Below are positions 16,387 to 25,414 of a stretch of DNA of 49,108 bases, piece after piece. The notes beneath the pieces were generated by a model, which did no database searches, had not been told where the DNA came from, and worked only from the letters and a program-made list of their open reading frames with translations. Origin of the DNA: a bacterium. Lineage in GTDB: Bacteria > JAHJDO01. Within the stretch, counting starts at the first letter, position 1. Each line of letters starts with the position of its first letter. Position numbers and translations under genes: made by a program. The DNA is taken from contig JAUSPT010000071.1 in assembly GCA_030652805.1 (NCBI GenBank), positions 1-49,108 of the forward strand, written 5' to 3'.

Positions 16387-17396
16387 TTCGACTCCAGTAT
16401 ATCTTTTAGTGTTTTTCTAATATCCAGATTAACAGGACAGTACTCTACACATCTTCCACAGCCTACACATCCATAGTCGCCCACATTTGTCTTTAAATAA
16501 TCAAATTTATGCATAATTCTCTGCCGCCATCTTTCCTTTTGCGTTGCTCTGGGATTATGTCCAGAGACATGTGATGTAAATTTCGGAAACATACACGAAT
16601 CCCAATTCCTCACCCTACAACCTTTCTCTCCTATAGTTTCATCCTGAATATCAAAGCAGTAACAAGCCGGACACAGATATGTACATATACCGCATTTTAT
16701 GCATTTCTCGTGAATTTCATCCCAGATTGGAGACTCAAACATTCCATGCAATTTTTTATTTATATCTTTTATTTCAAAAACAGGTTTTAGTCTTTTTTCT
16801 GCGTTCTTTTTAAGCTCCTCTGCTTCCTTGATATCTTCCTGAGAAGCATTATCAAGATGCACAAAAAGCTTCTCGCACTGTTTTGTTACAGGAATAATAA
16901 GATGCTTTTCTTCCAGTTCAACAAACAACGCATCAAGTCCCTCAATTGAAAAAGGGCCTCCCTCAACAGACGTACAAAAACATGTCTGCCCGGGCTCATT
17001 ACATGCCATACCTATAATGAGAGTGTTTTTTCGCCTGCTTTTGTAATATGAATCAGTTATATTCTCCAGAAATACCTTATCCAGCATAGCAATGGCCTTT
17101 CCATCACATGGACGAACCCCAAATAGGAGACTTTGTCTCTTTTTTCGCTTTAGATCTGTAATCTCATTACTGTTTCCTTTTTTGACAAATCTGAAAAGTT
17201 CCTCTGATTGAGGGAGTAAAAACTCCTTCACAGAATTTTTTGTATTTGAATAGGAAAGGCATATCTCATCTGCTTTATCAATCTTTGAGAAAAGGATACC
17301 TTCCTCTTTCTTTACAGGAGCAAAGAAATCATACTCTTTAACAAGCTTACTGATAAATTTCGGCAAATCTTTTTTTGCTAATATCTTGTTTTTCAT
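16383..17396 (-). CDS. FlxB/AsrA-like 4Fe-4S subunit
   Basis: Iron-sulfur subunit resembling sulfhydrogenase beta (HydB), anaerobic sulfite reductase A (AsrA) and FlxB. The N-terminal ~220 residues match that family (LFGVRPCDGKAIAMLDKVFLEN, GMACNEPGQTCFCTSVEGGPF). Two [4Fe-4S] motifs follow: CIKCGICTYLCPACYCF (about residue 233) and CVGCGRCVEYCPVN (about residue 312). It would carry electrons between the flavoprotein subunit and HdrA. The length of 337 aa is normal. Both ends overlap the neighbouring genes by 4 bp, as expected of a stoichiometric complex. Confidence 0.82.
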   Translation of the reverse strand: MKNKILAKKDLPKFISKLVKEYDFFAPVKKEEGILFSKIDKADEICLSYSNTKNSVKEFLLPQSEELFRFVKKGNSNEITDLKRKKRQSLLFGVRPCDGKAIAMLDKVFLENITDSYYKSRRKNTLIIGMACNEPGQTCFCTSVEGGPFSIEGLDALFVELEEKHLIIPVTKQCEKLFVHLDNASQEDIKEAEELKKNAEKRLKPVFEIKDINKKLHGMFESPIWDEIHEKCIKCGICTYLCPACYCFDIQDETIGEKGCRVRNWDSCMFPKFTSHVSGHNPRATQKERWRQRIMHKFDYLKTNVGDYGCVGCGRCVEYCPVNLDIRKTLKDILESK

Positions 17397-18232
17397 TTTA
17401 TAAAATCCTGGCTGTCATCCTCTTTAAATGTTGTAAATGGAGGTTTAATCTCTATATCAAGCCCTGTTTCATAGTCAAAAAGTGCTTCCCCGTCTTTTGT
17501 AATCTTCTGAGTGAACTGCCTCAGGTCTATATTCATTGGACATGCTCTTACACATGCTCCACAATCTGTGCATCTTCCAGCTTGATGGAAAATGCGTCCA
17601 AGATGAAAGAAAATAATATCAGAGAGATTATTAGTTGTGCCAACCCATCTTGGTTTTTCCTGATCAATAAAACATTCCTTGCAATAACATGTCGGACACG
17701 CATTTCTGCACGCATTACATCTTATACATTTTGATAATTCTAACTCAAGATATTGCCACTTATCAGAAGAAGATTTTTTTTCAAACTTTTCAACCTCTTT
17801 ATACTTATCTTTCTTCTTGTTTTCTTTAACTTTCTCTCCAACAAGCACATCATATATTACAGGGTTCTTATGTTCGCATATAAGACAGTAATCATGAAGC
17901 ACATTGTTCTTATCAGTCATTCCCTCGCATGGTATGCCAATAATATATAATTGCTCCCGTTTTATCTGATTTTCCTGAATAAGAACTACTATGGATCTTG
18001 AATCACACCCTTTAGCCACAATCCCAATTTTATCCTTGCGTTTTGGCAGATAATTTGCCAGATTATTCCCGCAAAACGAGTTCCATATAAGTCTATCCGC
18101 CTGATCAGGGCTTTTTATAAAACACGGAGCTACACACGAAGGAAGTGTCCCTTTTTCAAAACCAATAACAACATCTACTTTTTTCTCTTTAAGAAGTTTT
18201 CTAGCGATGTCCTGTATTTTTTTATCTTTCAT
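17393..18232 (-). CDS. FlxC-like FrhB/4Fe-4S subunit
   Basis: Iron-sulfur protein of the FlxC type. An N-terminal segment (VVIGFEKGTLPSCVAPCFI, GIVAKGCDSRSIVVLIQE, IIGIPCEGM) is typical of Frh-B/CoxF-like proteins. A charged linker rich in Lys (about residues 125-160) leads to two [4Fe-4S] motifs, CIRCNACRNACPTCYCKEC and CTDCGACVRACPMNID. It would join FlxA, FlxB and the MvhD-like protein to deliver NAD(P)H electrons to HdrA. Overlaps of 4 bp on both sides argue for a single complex. No transmembrane segment. Confidence 0.78.
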   Translation of the reverse strand: MKDKKIQDIARKLLKEKKVDVVIGFEKGTLPSCVAPCFIKSPDQADRLIWNSFCGNNLANYLPKRKDKIGIVAKGCDSRSIVVLIQENQIKREQLYIIGIPCEGMTDKNNVLHDYCLICEHKNPVIYDVLVGEKVKENKKKDKYKEVEKFEKKSSSDKWQYLELELSKCIRCNACRNACPTCYCKECFIDQEKPRWVGTTNNLSDIIFFHLGRIFHQAGRCTDCGACVRACPMNIDLRQFTQKITKDGEALFDYETGLDIEIKPPFTTFKEDDSQDFIK

Positions 18233-18672
18233 ATTTCCTTTACCAGCTTCTTTGCAGGGCCGAGTTTTTTGACTTCCTCTGTTACCTCTTTTATAACTTC
18301 TGCAAATTTGCCGCCTTCAGAAGCAGACACCCATGAGAAATGTATTCTTCCCGGCTCAATGCCAACATATTGAAGCAAGCTATTTATGATAGCAAACTTT
18401 CTTCTAGCATGATAATTACCTGTTAGATAATGACAATCTCCCGGATGACAGCCTGAAACCAAAACCCCGTCAACTCCATGTTGAAGAGATCTGATTATAT
18501 ATAGAGGATTCATTCTGCCTGAGCATGGTACACGGATAATCCGCACATTAGGCGGATACTGCAGTCTGCTTATTCCAGCCAGATCAGCTCCTGCGTATGA
18601 ACACCAGTTACAGAGAAAAGCAATTATCTTTGGCTGCCAGCTTTTAGCTCTAAATTTTGAATTCTTATTCAT
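18229..18672 (-). CDS. MvhD/FlxD-type iron-sulfur subunit
   Basis: Small [2Fe-2S] protein that bridges HdrA to its electron donor (MvhD in methanogens, FlxD in bacterial Flx-Hdr). Conserved cysteines are all present: FLCNWCSYAGADLAG, RVPCSGRMNP and SGCHPGDCHYLTGN. The length of 147 aa is normal. It follows the giant HdrA by 10 bp and overlaps the FlxC-like gene, the usual position for this subunit. Compared with the paralogue at 28413, it keeps the full cysteine set and so is more likely the working partner of HdrA. Confidence 0.88.
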   Translation of the reverse strand: MNKNSKFRAKSWQPKIIAFLCNWCSYAGADLAGISRLQYPPNVRIIRVPCSGRMNPLYIIRSLQHGVDGVLVSGCHPGDCHYLTGNYHARRKFAIINSLLQYVGIEPGRIHFSWVSASEGGKFAEVIKEVTEEVKKLGPAKKLVKEI

Positions 18673-18682
18673 CTTTTATTCT

Positions 18683-21600
18683 CTACAGCGCGTCAATCTG
18701 CGCAAGAATTTGTTCATCTGTAAAACCGCTAATGGTTATTGCGTTTGGTCTGCATGATGCAGAACATGCTCCACATCCTTTACATAAGGTAGAATTTACA
18801 ATAGCAATATTGCGCTCCTCATTAATCTCTATTGCCTTATAAGCGCATACTTCAACACATAATCCGCAACCGTCGCATTTACTCTCATCAACAACAGAAA
18901 TAGTACCCTCTGCAAAAATCTGTTTTTTACTCAATACAGTACATGCTCTGCCTGCTGCTGCATATGCCTGAATAATACTTTCCCTTATATTTTTTGGCCC
19001 GTGAGCAAGACCGCACATAAAAATACCTTCAGTCGAAAAATCAACAGGACGGAGTTTCATGTGCGCCTCAAGAAAGAACCTATCCTCATTTAATGGCACT
19101 TTCATCATTTGTGAGAGCTCTATATTTTCAGGATTAGGTATAATTCCTGCACTCAAAACCAATAAATCTGTATTTAAATCCATCTGCTTTCCAACGATTA
19201 TATCCCTAACAGAAACAATTAATTTCTTCTTATTATCCAGGTTAACATCCGGTTTCTCATCATCGTTGTATCTTATAAAAATCACCCCTCTATCCCTTGC
19301 TTCTCTGTATGCATCTTCATAGAATCCGTATGTTCTCATGTCTCTGTACAGAATATAAATCTCAATCTCAGGATTTATTTTCTTTAATAGGAGTGCGTTC
19401 TTTATTGCCTGCTGGCAACAGACTCTGCTGCAATAAGGTCTCTCGTCATCTCTTGAGCCAACACACTGAATCATTACAATAGACTTCTTGGCATCCAAGT
19501 TAATATTAGAACAGGATATCATATGTTCCAATTCTTTTTGCGTAACAATTCGTTTATCTCTCCCATACAGATATTCTGTTGGCTTATATTCCTCTGCTCC
19601 TGTTGCAACAATAACAACTCCATGCTTAACTTCCATTAATTTTGAATTATTAATTTTTAATTTTGAACTGAAGTTTCCCACATATCCTTCAATTTCTCCG
19701 ACATGCGAGTTTAAATAGACGTTTATATGCTTATTATTCTTAACCTGTCTTTTCAGATTTTCCAATTTGTTCCTGATTTCTTGTCCACTTATATCAAAAT
19801 GAATATTCTTTAAATTCCCTCCAAGTTCAGCTTCTTTTTCAATAAGATGTGTTTGGAACCCATTGTTTGCTATTGACAGCGCAACAGTCATGCCAGCTAC
19901 ACCTCCGCCAATAACAAGAGCTTGCTGCACTACATCTGATGCTATCCTCTCAAGAGGACGTTTAAAGCGCGATTTTGCTACAATCATTTTAACCAAATTC
20001 TTTGCTTTGTCTGTAGCCTCTCTGGGCTGCTTCATATGTACCCATGAACATTGATCCCTGATATTCCCCATTTCAAATAAATAAGGATTCAGCCCGGCTT
20101 CTTTAATTGTCTCCTGAAATAGAGTCTCGTGTGTTCTCGGGGAACAGGAAGCAACGATTACCCTGTTTAAGCCATGCTCCTTAATCTTATCCTTAATTAT
20201 TTGTTGAGTATCCTGGGAGCATGTATATAAATTCTCATCAGCATACACAACATTTGAAAGTGTTTTTGCATATTCAACAACCTCTTTAACATCCACCACA
20301 CCGCCAATATTAATACCGCAATGGCATACAAAAACACCTATTCTGGGTCCCTGTCCACGGATATCAAGCTCTTTTGGATATGCTTTCTCTTTTATTAATG
20401 CACCACGTACACCAGATAACGGCTCTGCAGCTGCAGCTGCAACTCCACTTGCTCCCATTACAGTCTCAGGAATATCCTTTGGACCGCTAAATGCCCCACA
20501 TACAAATATTCCAGGTTTAGAGGCATGCAGGGGAAGAAAGTCTCTTGTATCACAAAAATTATATTGATTAAGCTTAATGCCAATTTTTCTTGCAAGATTG
20601 GAAATCTTCTTAGAAGGCTTCAGCCCTACTGAAAGAACAACAAGATCAAATTCCTCAAAGAATATATTTCCCTCTTCATTGACATATCTTAATGTAATAT
20701 TACCTGTGTTTTTATTTTCAACTGCTTCTGAAACTCTTGATCTTATAAATCTTACGCCATATTCAGCTTTTGCTCTTTCATAATATTTGTCAAAGTCCTT
20801 GCCATACGCCCTCATATCCATGAAGAAAATACCAATATCCAGTTTCTCCCTGCTATGTTCCTTTGCTATAATTGCTTCTTTTATAGCATACATGCAACAC
20901 ACAGAAGAGCAGTATCCAGCTTTGCAGTCAACATCTCTTGAACCAACGCATTGAAGAAAAGAAATTCTCTTTGGCGATTTCCTGTCAGAAGGTCTTAACA
21001 GATGCCCTTCGTAAGGCCCTGAAGCAGATAAAATTCTCTCAAATTGAATACTGCTTATTACATTTTTAAATCTGCTATATCCATAATCATATTTCAATTG
21101 CGGATTAAATTCCTCAAAGCCCGGCGCAAGAATTATTGAGCCAATATTTATATGTGCAAATTCATCTTTCATGTCATGGTCTATTGCATTTGCCTGACAT
21201 ATTTTTTCACATTCACCGCACCCGGAACAAATTCCGCAATTAAGACATCTTTCCGCTTCTCTCTTTGCGTCTTCTTCTGAGAATCCAAGCTCAACTTCAG
21301 AGAAATTTTTAACCCTCGGTTTAATATTAAGCTCTGGCATTCTCACTCTGTTTTCAGGTGTAAGATAATCTCCAACATCCGGATCGCTTGGATTACCCTG
21401 AACCGTTTTGTATGTTAATTTTACCCCATGTAAATATCCCATTATTGATACAGCTGCTTTCTTCCCAGCTGCAATTGCCTCTATAACCGTGCCTGGTCCG
21501 CTGGTAACATCTCCGCCTGCGAATATGCCTCCTTTAGCGGTCTGGCAGGTGTCAGCCTCAGCATCAATTGTCTTCCATTTGCTGATAACTATGCCATGGT

Positions 21601-23131
21601 CTTCTGAGATAAAAGACAGGTCTGGGGATTGGCTTATAGCAGGTATTAACATATCTATCTCAACAATAAAATCAGTTTTGGGTATCGGGACAGGTCTTCT
21701 TCTTCCACTGTCATCAGGTTCACCAAGCTTCATTTTTTGACAAACAACCTTGCGAGCTTCGCTCTTTTCTCCAACTATTCTCAACGGAGCGGCTAAATAG
21801 ATAATATCAATTCCTTCTTTCTCTGCTGCTCTTATCTCCTCCTCATCTGCAGGCATTTCTAGTCTAGTGCGCCTGTATATGATTGTCACTTTACTGGCTC
21901 CCAGTCTCAGGGCAGTTCTGGCAGAATCCACAGCTGCATTTCCTCCTCCTATAACAACAACTTTCCCTTTAACTTGTTTAAGCTTTCCAAGATTTGCCTC
22001 TCTCAAAAATGCCACGCAATCCAATACGCCTCGCATCCCTTCACCGGGAATACCCAGCTTAAGCCCCTTATGAGCACCTGCTGCAATGAACACAGCTTTA
22101 TATCCCATTTTGTTTTTTAAGTCGCTAAAACTGATTTTATCTCCTATGCAGATATTTGTTTTTATCTCAACGCCCAGGTCCTGAATCATTCTAATTTCTT
22201 TGTTTAATATATTTTTAGGTAGGCGATATTCAGGTATGCCTACTGCAAGCATTCCACCTGCAACAGGCAATGCTTCAAATACTGTAACAGGATATCCTTC
22301 TCGTGCTAGATCATAAGCACAGCTCAAGCCAGCTGGTCCAGAACCAATAATTGCAACTTTTTCCTTCTTTCTTCGTTGCTTTTCCTTAATCCTTAATCCT
22401 GAATCCTTAATCCTATTTTTCCCTTCCCAATCCGCAAGGAAGCGTTTTAGAGATCTTATAGCAATTGGCTGATCATATTCTCCTCTTTTGCATTGTGCTT
22501 CACATGGATGATGACAAACCCTGCCGCACACTGCAGCAAAAGGAATTCTCTCTCTTACAAGATCAAGCGCCTCTTTATACTTGCCTGCAGAAATAAGCGC
22601 AATGTATCCATGTGGATTGACCCCTGCAGGACAGGCAAGTCTGCATGGAGAAATATCATTTTTCTCAATTGTATATGCATTTGGATATGCCTGTGGAAAC
22701 GGTCTGTAAATAGCTTTACGAGACACTAATTCCTGGTTGAACTCATCAGGAACCTTTACAGGACATACATCTTCACATTCAGCGCATCCGGTACACTTTG
22801 TTGTATCTATAAATCTGGATTTCCTCCTGATACGTACCATAAAATTGCCAGCCTGACCGGAAATATTTTCTATGTCTGAATATGTAATGTTCTCTATATT
22901 GAGATGCCTGCCGCACTCAACCAGTTTAGGGGACATTATGCACATAGAGCAATCATTAGTGGGGAAGGTTTTATCAAGCTGAGCCATTACGCCGCCAATT
23001 GTTGGCGACGATTCCACAAGATAAACCTTAAACCCTGACTCAGCAAGATCCAAAGACGCCTGTATGCCCCCGATTCCTGCACCAACTACCATTACTGAAG
23101 CTACAGGCTTGTTTTTTTGTTTATTTGACAT
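18683..23131 (-). CDS. hdrA: Giant HdrA-GltD-HdrA fusion flavoprotein
   Basis: Predicted core of an electron-bifurcating Hdr complex, 1482 aa, more than twice a usual HdrA. Order: first HdrA Rossmann fold (VVGAGIGGIQASLDLAE, about residue 16) and ferredoxin CTGCAECEDVCPVKV; inserted GltD/NfnB-like module, residues ~160-620, with N-terminal Fe-S region (CRLACPAGVNPHGY, AVCGRVCHHPCEAQC), FAD fold GSGPAGLSCA and NADPH fold VIGGGNAAVDSA; first HdrA half resumes (CLNCGICSGCGECEKIC, LQCVGSRDVDCKAGYC); then a second full HdrA (GVFVCHCGINIGG at ~930, VIGGGVAGMTVA at ~1070, CVGSRDDERPYCS) ending in two [4Fe-4S] motifs (CDGCGLCVEVC, CKGCGACSASC). Three FAD sites are expected. Two 7-bp-phased repeats fall in linkers. 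Confidence 0.88.
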   Translation of the reverse strand: MSNKQKNKPVASVMVVGAGIGGIQASLDLAESGFKVYLVESSPTIGGVMAQLDKTFPTNDCSMCIMSPKLVECGRHLNIENITYSDIENISGQAGNFMVRIRRKSRFIDTTKCTGCAECEDVCPVKVPDEFNQELVSRKAIYRPFPQAYPNAYTIEKNDISPCRLACPAGVNPHGYIALISAGKYKEALDLVRERIPFAAVCGRVCHHPCEAQCKRGEYDQPIAIRSLKRFLADWEGKNRIKDSGLRIKEKQRRKKEKVAIIGSGPAGLSCAYDLAREGYPVTVFEALPVAGGMLAVGIPEYRLPKNILNKEIRMIQDLGVEIKTNICIGDKISFSDLKNKMGYKAVFIAAGAHKGLKLGIPGEGMRGVLDCVAFLREANLGKLKQVKGKVVVIGGGNAAVDSARTALRLGASKVTIIYRRTRLEMPADEEEIRAAEKEGIDIIYLAAPLRIVGEKSEARKVVCQKMKLGEPDDSGRRRPVPIPKTDFIVEIDMLIPAISQSPDLSFISEDHGIVISKWKTIDAEADTCQTAKGGIFAGGDVTSGPGTVIEAIAAGKKAAVSIMGYLHGVKLTYKTVQGNPSDPDVGDYLTPENRVRMPELNIKPRVKNFSEVELGFSEEDAKREAERCLNCGICSGCGECEKICQANAIDHDMKDEFAHINIGSIILAPGFEEFNPQLKYDYGYSRFKNVISSIQFERILSASGPYEGHLLRPSDRKSPKRISFLQCVGSRDVDCKAGYCSSVCCMYAIKEAIIAKEHSREKLDIGIFFMDMRAYGKDFDKYYERAKAEYGVRFIRSRVSEAVENKNTGNITLRYVNEEGNIFFEEFDLVVLSVGLKPSKKISNLARKIGIKLNQYNFCDTRDFLPLHASKPGIFVCGAFSGPKDIPETVMGASGVAAAAAEPLSGVRGALIKEKAYPKELDIRGQGPRIGVFVCHCGINIGGVVDVKEVVEYAKTLSNVVYADENLYTCSQDTQQIIKDKIKEHGLNRVIVASCSPRTHETLFQETIKEAGLNPYLFEMGNIRDQCSWVHMKQPREATDKAKNLVKMIVAKSRFKRPLERIASDVVQQALVIGGGVAGMTVALSIANNGFQTHLIEKEAELGGNLKNIHFDISGQEIRNKLENLKRQVKNNKHINVYLNSHVGEIEGYVGNFSSKLKINNSKLMEVKHGVVIVATGAEEYKPTEYLYGRDKRIVTQKELEHMISCSNINLDAKKSIVMIQCVGSRDDERPYCSRVCCQQAIKNALLLKKINPEIEIYILYRDMRTYGFYEDAYREARDRGVIFIRYNDDEKPDVNLDNKKKLIVSVRDIIVGKQMDLNTDLLVLSAGIIPNPENIELSQMMKVPLNEDRFFLEAHMKLRPVDFSTEGIFMCGLAHGPKNIRESIIQAYAAAGRACTVLSKKQIFAEGTISVVDESKCDGCGLCVEVCAYKAIEINEERNIAIVNSTLCKGCGACSASCRPNAITISGFTDEQILAQIDAL
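19638..19665 (-). repeat. 7-bp-phased repeat (AATTTTG type) in HdrA
   Basis: On the plus strand, four heptamers: AATTTTG AATTATT AATTTTT AATTTTG. Read on the minus strand they encode the KLKINNSKL stretch of HdrA (about residue 1155), a surface linker before the conserved HGVVIVATGAEEYKPTE. The same residues and repeat recur in the paralogue at 29774-29801. Confidence 0.7.
22384..22411 (-). repeat. 7-bp tandem repeat (CCTTAAT) in HdrA linker
   Basis: Four tandem heptamers on the plus strand: CCTTAAT CCTTAAT CCTGAAT CCTTAAT. On the coding strand they encode IKDSGLRIKE in the linker between the Fe-S region and the FAD fold of the inserted GltD module. The basic, low-complexity linker around it (to EKQRRKKEK) has no counterpart in the homologous NuoF-GltD protein. 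Confidence 0.8.
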
Positions 23132-23143
23132 GGAGCTAGTATA

Positions 23144-24889
23144 TTATCTCTGCTTAATTATCTTTATAAAGGCATCTACTGCTTCTGGGTCGAATTGTGT
23201 TCCTTTATTCTTCTTGAGTTCCTCAATAGCTTGATCTTCATTCATTGGTTTCTGTCTGTAGGGTCTTCTGGATGTCATTGCGTCAAAGGAATCTGCAACT
23301 GCCAGAATTCTTGCAATAAGTGGGATGTTCATTTTTTCAAGACCATCGGGGTAACCCCTTCCGTCAAAACGTTCATGATGATGTCTTATTAATGGAGCTG
23401 CATCTTTGAGGAACTCCAGCGGTTCTACGAGTTCTGCTCCTTTTGTTGGATGTGTCTTAATCTCTGCAAATTCTGCAGTGGTTAATTTGTCTGGCTTGTT
23501 TAATATTCCGTCCGGGATAGCAATCTTCCCAATATCATGCAACCGCCCTGCATATCTAATAATTTTTAATAGTTCCTCTTCTACCTTGAGTTCCTTTGCT
23601 ATGCCAATAGCATAATTTGTAACACGTTCTGAATGACCGCGAGTGTATAGATCCCTTGCTTCGATCGTAAGAGCAAGGGTCTCTATTGTTTCTAAATAAT
23701 TTTTCTTAATGGTATCGTAAAGCTTGGCATTCTCTATGGCAACCGAAATATGATTTGCAAACGCACTCAGTAAGTCAATATCATTCTGCTCAAATTCATG
23801 TGGGGATTTTTTGTAAACACTGATTAGACCTATCACTCGAATCTTAGATTTTATTGGGACAGAAAGCAGTGCCACTAACCCCTCGTTTTTTAGAAATTCA
23901 TTATAATCTACCCTTTTGTCTTTTCGAATATCGCATATTGCAATCGGCTCCGCATGCTCTGCAACATAACCTCCAACACCTTCTCCCATTTCCAACGGTC
24001 CTTTTCTCATATATTCACCACTCAGATTGTGCCCGGCACGAATTAGAAGCTTGTTCTTGTTCTCATCATCCAGCAGTCTCAAAGAACATGACTCAGTATT
24101 CGTTATCTCTGTTGCCATTTTTGCAATGTAATCCAGTGTCTTCTGCAGATTAAGTGAAAGGTTGATTTTTTCACTAACACTACATAAAGTAGAATGCTCT
24201 TTTGCTTTTTTGGTAACATCATGATACGCGCGAACATTCTCAATTAATATAGCAGCCTGACTTGCAATAGCTATCAAAGAATCCAATTCATCCTGAGTGA
24301 ATGATTTGCTGTTTTTTTTATTTGTGCAGTTTATAACTCCAAGCAGCTCTCCTTTTGAAATTATAGGAACAGATAATAGAGATTTTCCCTTGTATATAGG
24401 ATTATTTGTTCCTGAAAATCTTGATTTTTCAATATCTTCTATAAGCAAAGGCTGCCTTTCCTGCGCCACCCATCCAGAGATTTCTTTTTCTTCTCCCAGT
24501 TTTATTCTGGTACTCTCTATTATTTCATCCCCTAAACCAACAGCCGCTTTTATGCTCAATAGGTTTTTATCCTTATTAAAAATCATTATGCTTCCCACTT
24601 TGCAATCAAGTGCCTTTGTTACCACATTAATAACCTTACTCAGAATTTGTTCAAGGTTTCCTGATGATACAAAAACGCTGCTTATGCTTTGTATTGCTGA
24701 TAACTGCTTAACCTTACTGGAAAGCTCATCAACATGTTCTTGAAGATCCTTATTAAGTTTCTCAAGCACACCGTGATATTTTGTTTCTGTAATATTCTCC
24801 CGCTTTTTCAATAAAAGGAATATATTTATTACAATCATTGCAATTAATGTTACTAACAAAAAGAAATTTATAATGACCTGCAATGGCAT
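23144..24889 (-). CDS. Membrane GAF-GAF-HD-GYP phosphodiesterase
   Basis: Predicted cyclic-di-GMP (or related dinucleotide) phosphodiesterase. One N-terminal membrane helix (about residues 5-27, VIINFFLLVTLIAMIVINIFLLL) leads into a coiled coil. Two GAF sensor domains follow, about 60-215 and 230-385 (EISGWVAQERQPLLIED in the first, GVGGYVAEHAEPIAICD in the second). The HD-GYP output domain is about 390-581, with RLHDIGKIAIPDGILNKP and HHERFDGRGYPDGL complete. The location is odd: it lies between hdrC and the giant hdrA, 6 and 12 bp from them, so it is made with the redox complex. GAF domains may sense a ligand or redox state; which one is unknown. Confidence 0.9.
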   Translation of the reverse strand: MPLQVIINFFLLVTLIAMIVINIFLLLKKRENITETKYHGVLEKLNKDLQEHVDELSSKVKQLSAIQSISSVFVSSGNLEQILSKVINVVTKALDCKVGSIMIFNKDKNLLSIKAAVGLGDEIIESTRIKLGEEKEISGWVAQERQPLLIEDIEKSRFSGTNNPIYKGKSLLSVPIISKGELLGVINCTNKKNSKSFTQDELDSLIAIASQAAILIENVRAYHDVTKKAKEHSTLCSVSEKINLSLNLQKTLDYIAKMATEITNTESCSLRLLDDENKNKLLIRAGHNLSGEYMRKGPLEMGEGVGGYVAEHAEPIAICDIRKDKRVDYNEFLKNEGLVALLSVPIKSKIRVIGLISVYKKSPHEFEQNDIDLLSAFANHISVAIENAKLYDTIKKNYLETIETLALTIEARDLYTRGHSERVTNYAIGIAKELKVEEELLKIIRYAGRLHDIGKIAIPDGILNKPDKLTTAEFAEIKTHPTKGAELVEPLEFLKDAAPLIRHHHERFDGRGYPDGLEKMNIPLIARILAVADSFDAMTSRRPYRQKPMNEDQAIEELKKNKGTQFDPEAVDAFIKIIKQR

Positions 24890-24895
24890 GTTTTT

Positions 24896-25375
24896 TTACC
24901 CCTGAGATTTTATGAACTCTTTGACTTTAGCTGTTATATTCTCTCCTGCTTTATCAACTGGTTGTTCTTTTGTAAGACACTTAATAATATCAAGTCTTAT
25001 TTTTTGTGCCAGATTATCAATGTTATACACCTTATCTAAAAAATCCTTCCTAACATGACCTTCCTTTATTGCTAGGTACCTGAGCACTGCCATAATATCT
25101 GTAAATTTAACATTCTGTGGGCATTGCGCGTAGCATGTATAACAGCTACAGCAATACCAGATTACTTTAGAGGAGAGTACCTCTTTCTTCATGCCAAGCA
25201 GTACCATGCGAATAATTTTTCTTGGATTGAACTCCTCATCTACTTCACTCACAGGACATCCTGCAGTACATGTGCCACAGGAAAAGCATTTTTTAATATT
25301 TTCTCCACCTGGCTGCGCACCTACCTCATATTTAAAGTTTTTATCAAGTTCATCAGAACTAATTTTATCTTTCAC
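24896..25375 (-). CDS. hdrC: HdrC-like iron-sulfur subunit
   Basis: Fe-S subunit that normally links HdrA to the disulfide-reducing HdrB. Two [4Fe-4S] motifs are visible: CFSCGTCTAGCPVSEVDEEFNPRK (about residues 35-58) and CCSCYTCYAQCPQNVKFTD (about residues 84-102). The length of 159 aa is typical. No HdrB (CCG-domain) gene is found next to it or anywhere in the window. metF lies 39 bp upstream and the HD-GYP gene 6 bp downstream. Together with MetF/MetV this suggests that HdrC may deliver electrons to the methylene-THF reductase; that is inference. Confidence 0.87.
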   Translation of the reverse strand: MKDKISSDELDKNFKYEVGAQPGGENIKKCFSCGTCTAGCPVSEVDEEFNPRKIIRMVLLGMKKEVLSSKVIWYCCSCYTCYAQCPQNVKFTDIMAVLRYLAIKEGHVRKDFLDKVYNIDNLAQKIRLDIIKCLTKEQPVDKAGENITAKVKEFIKSQG

Positions 25376-25390
25376 TTGCCCTTGTTTCCC

Positions 25391-25413
25391 TTAATTAAAA
25401 ATTCAAAATTATA
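25391..25413. repeat. 7-bp-phased repeat between metF and hdrC
   Basis: Minus-strand reading is AATTTTG AATTTTT AATTAAG, the same heptamer family as in hdrA and its paralogue. Here it is intergenic and lies directly downstream of the metF stop, upstream of the hdrC RBS. Confidence 0.6.
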
Positions 25414-25414
25414 T

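Noticed and set aside
22384-22411. CRISPR-like array
   Set aside because: Repeat unit is 7 bp without spacers; no cas genes. No CRISPR array was seen in the window.
19059-22729. Several plus-strand ORFs of 60-110 aa opposite the giant hdrA
   Set aside because: They are antisense shadows of a gene with continuous conserved motifs on the other strand.
23854-24743. Plus-strand ORFs of 99 and 148 aa opposite the HD-GYP gene
   Set aside because: Antisense shadows; no motifs and no RBS, whereas the minus strand encodes clear GAF domains.
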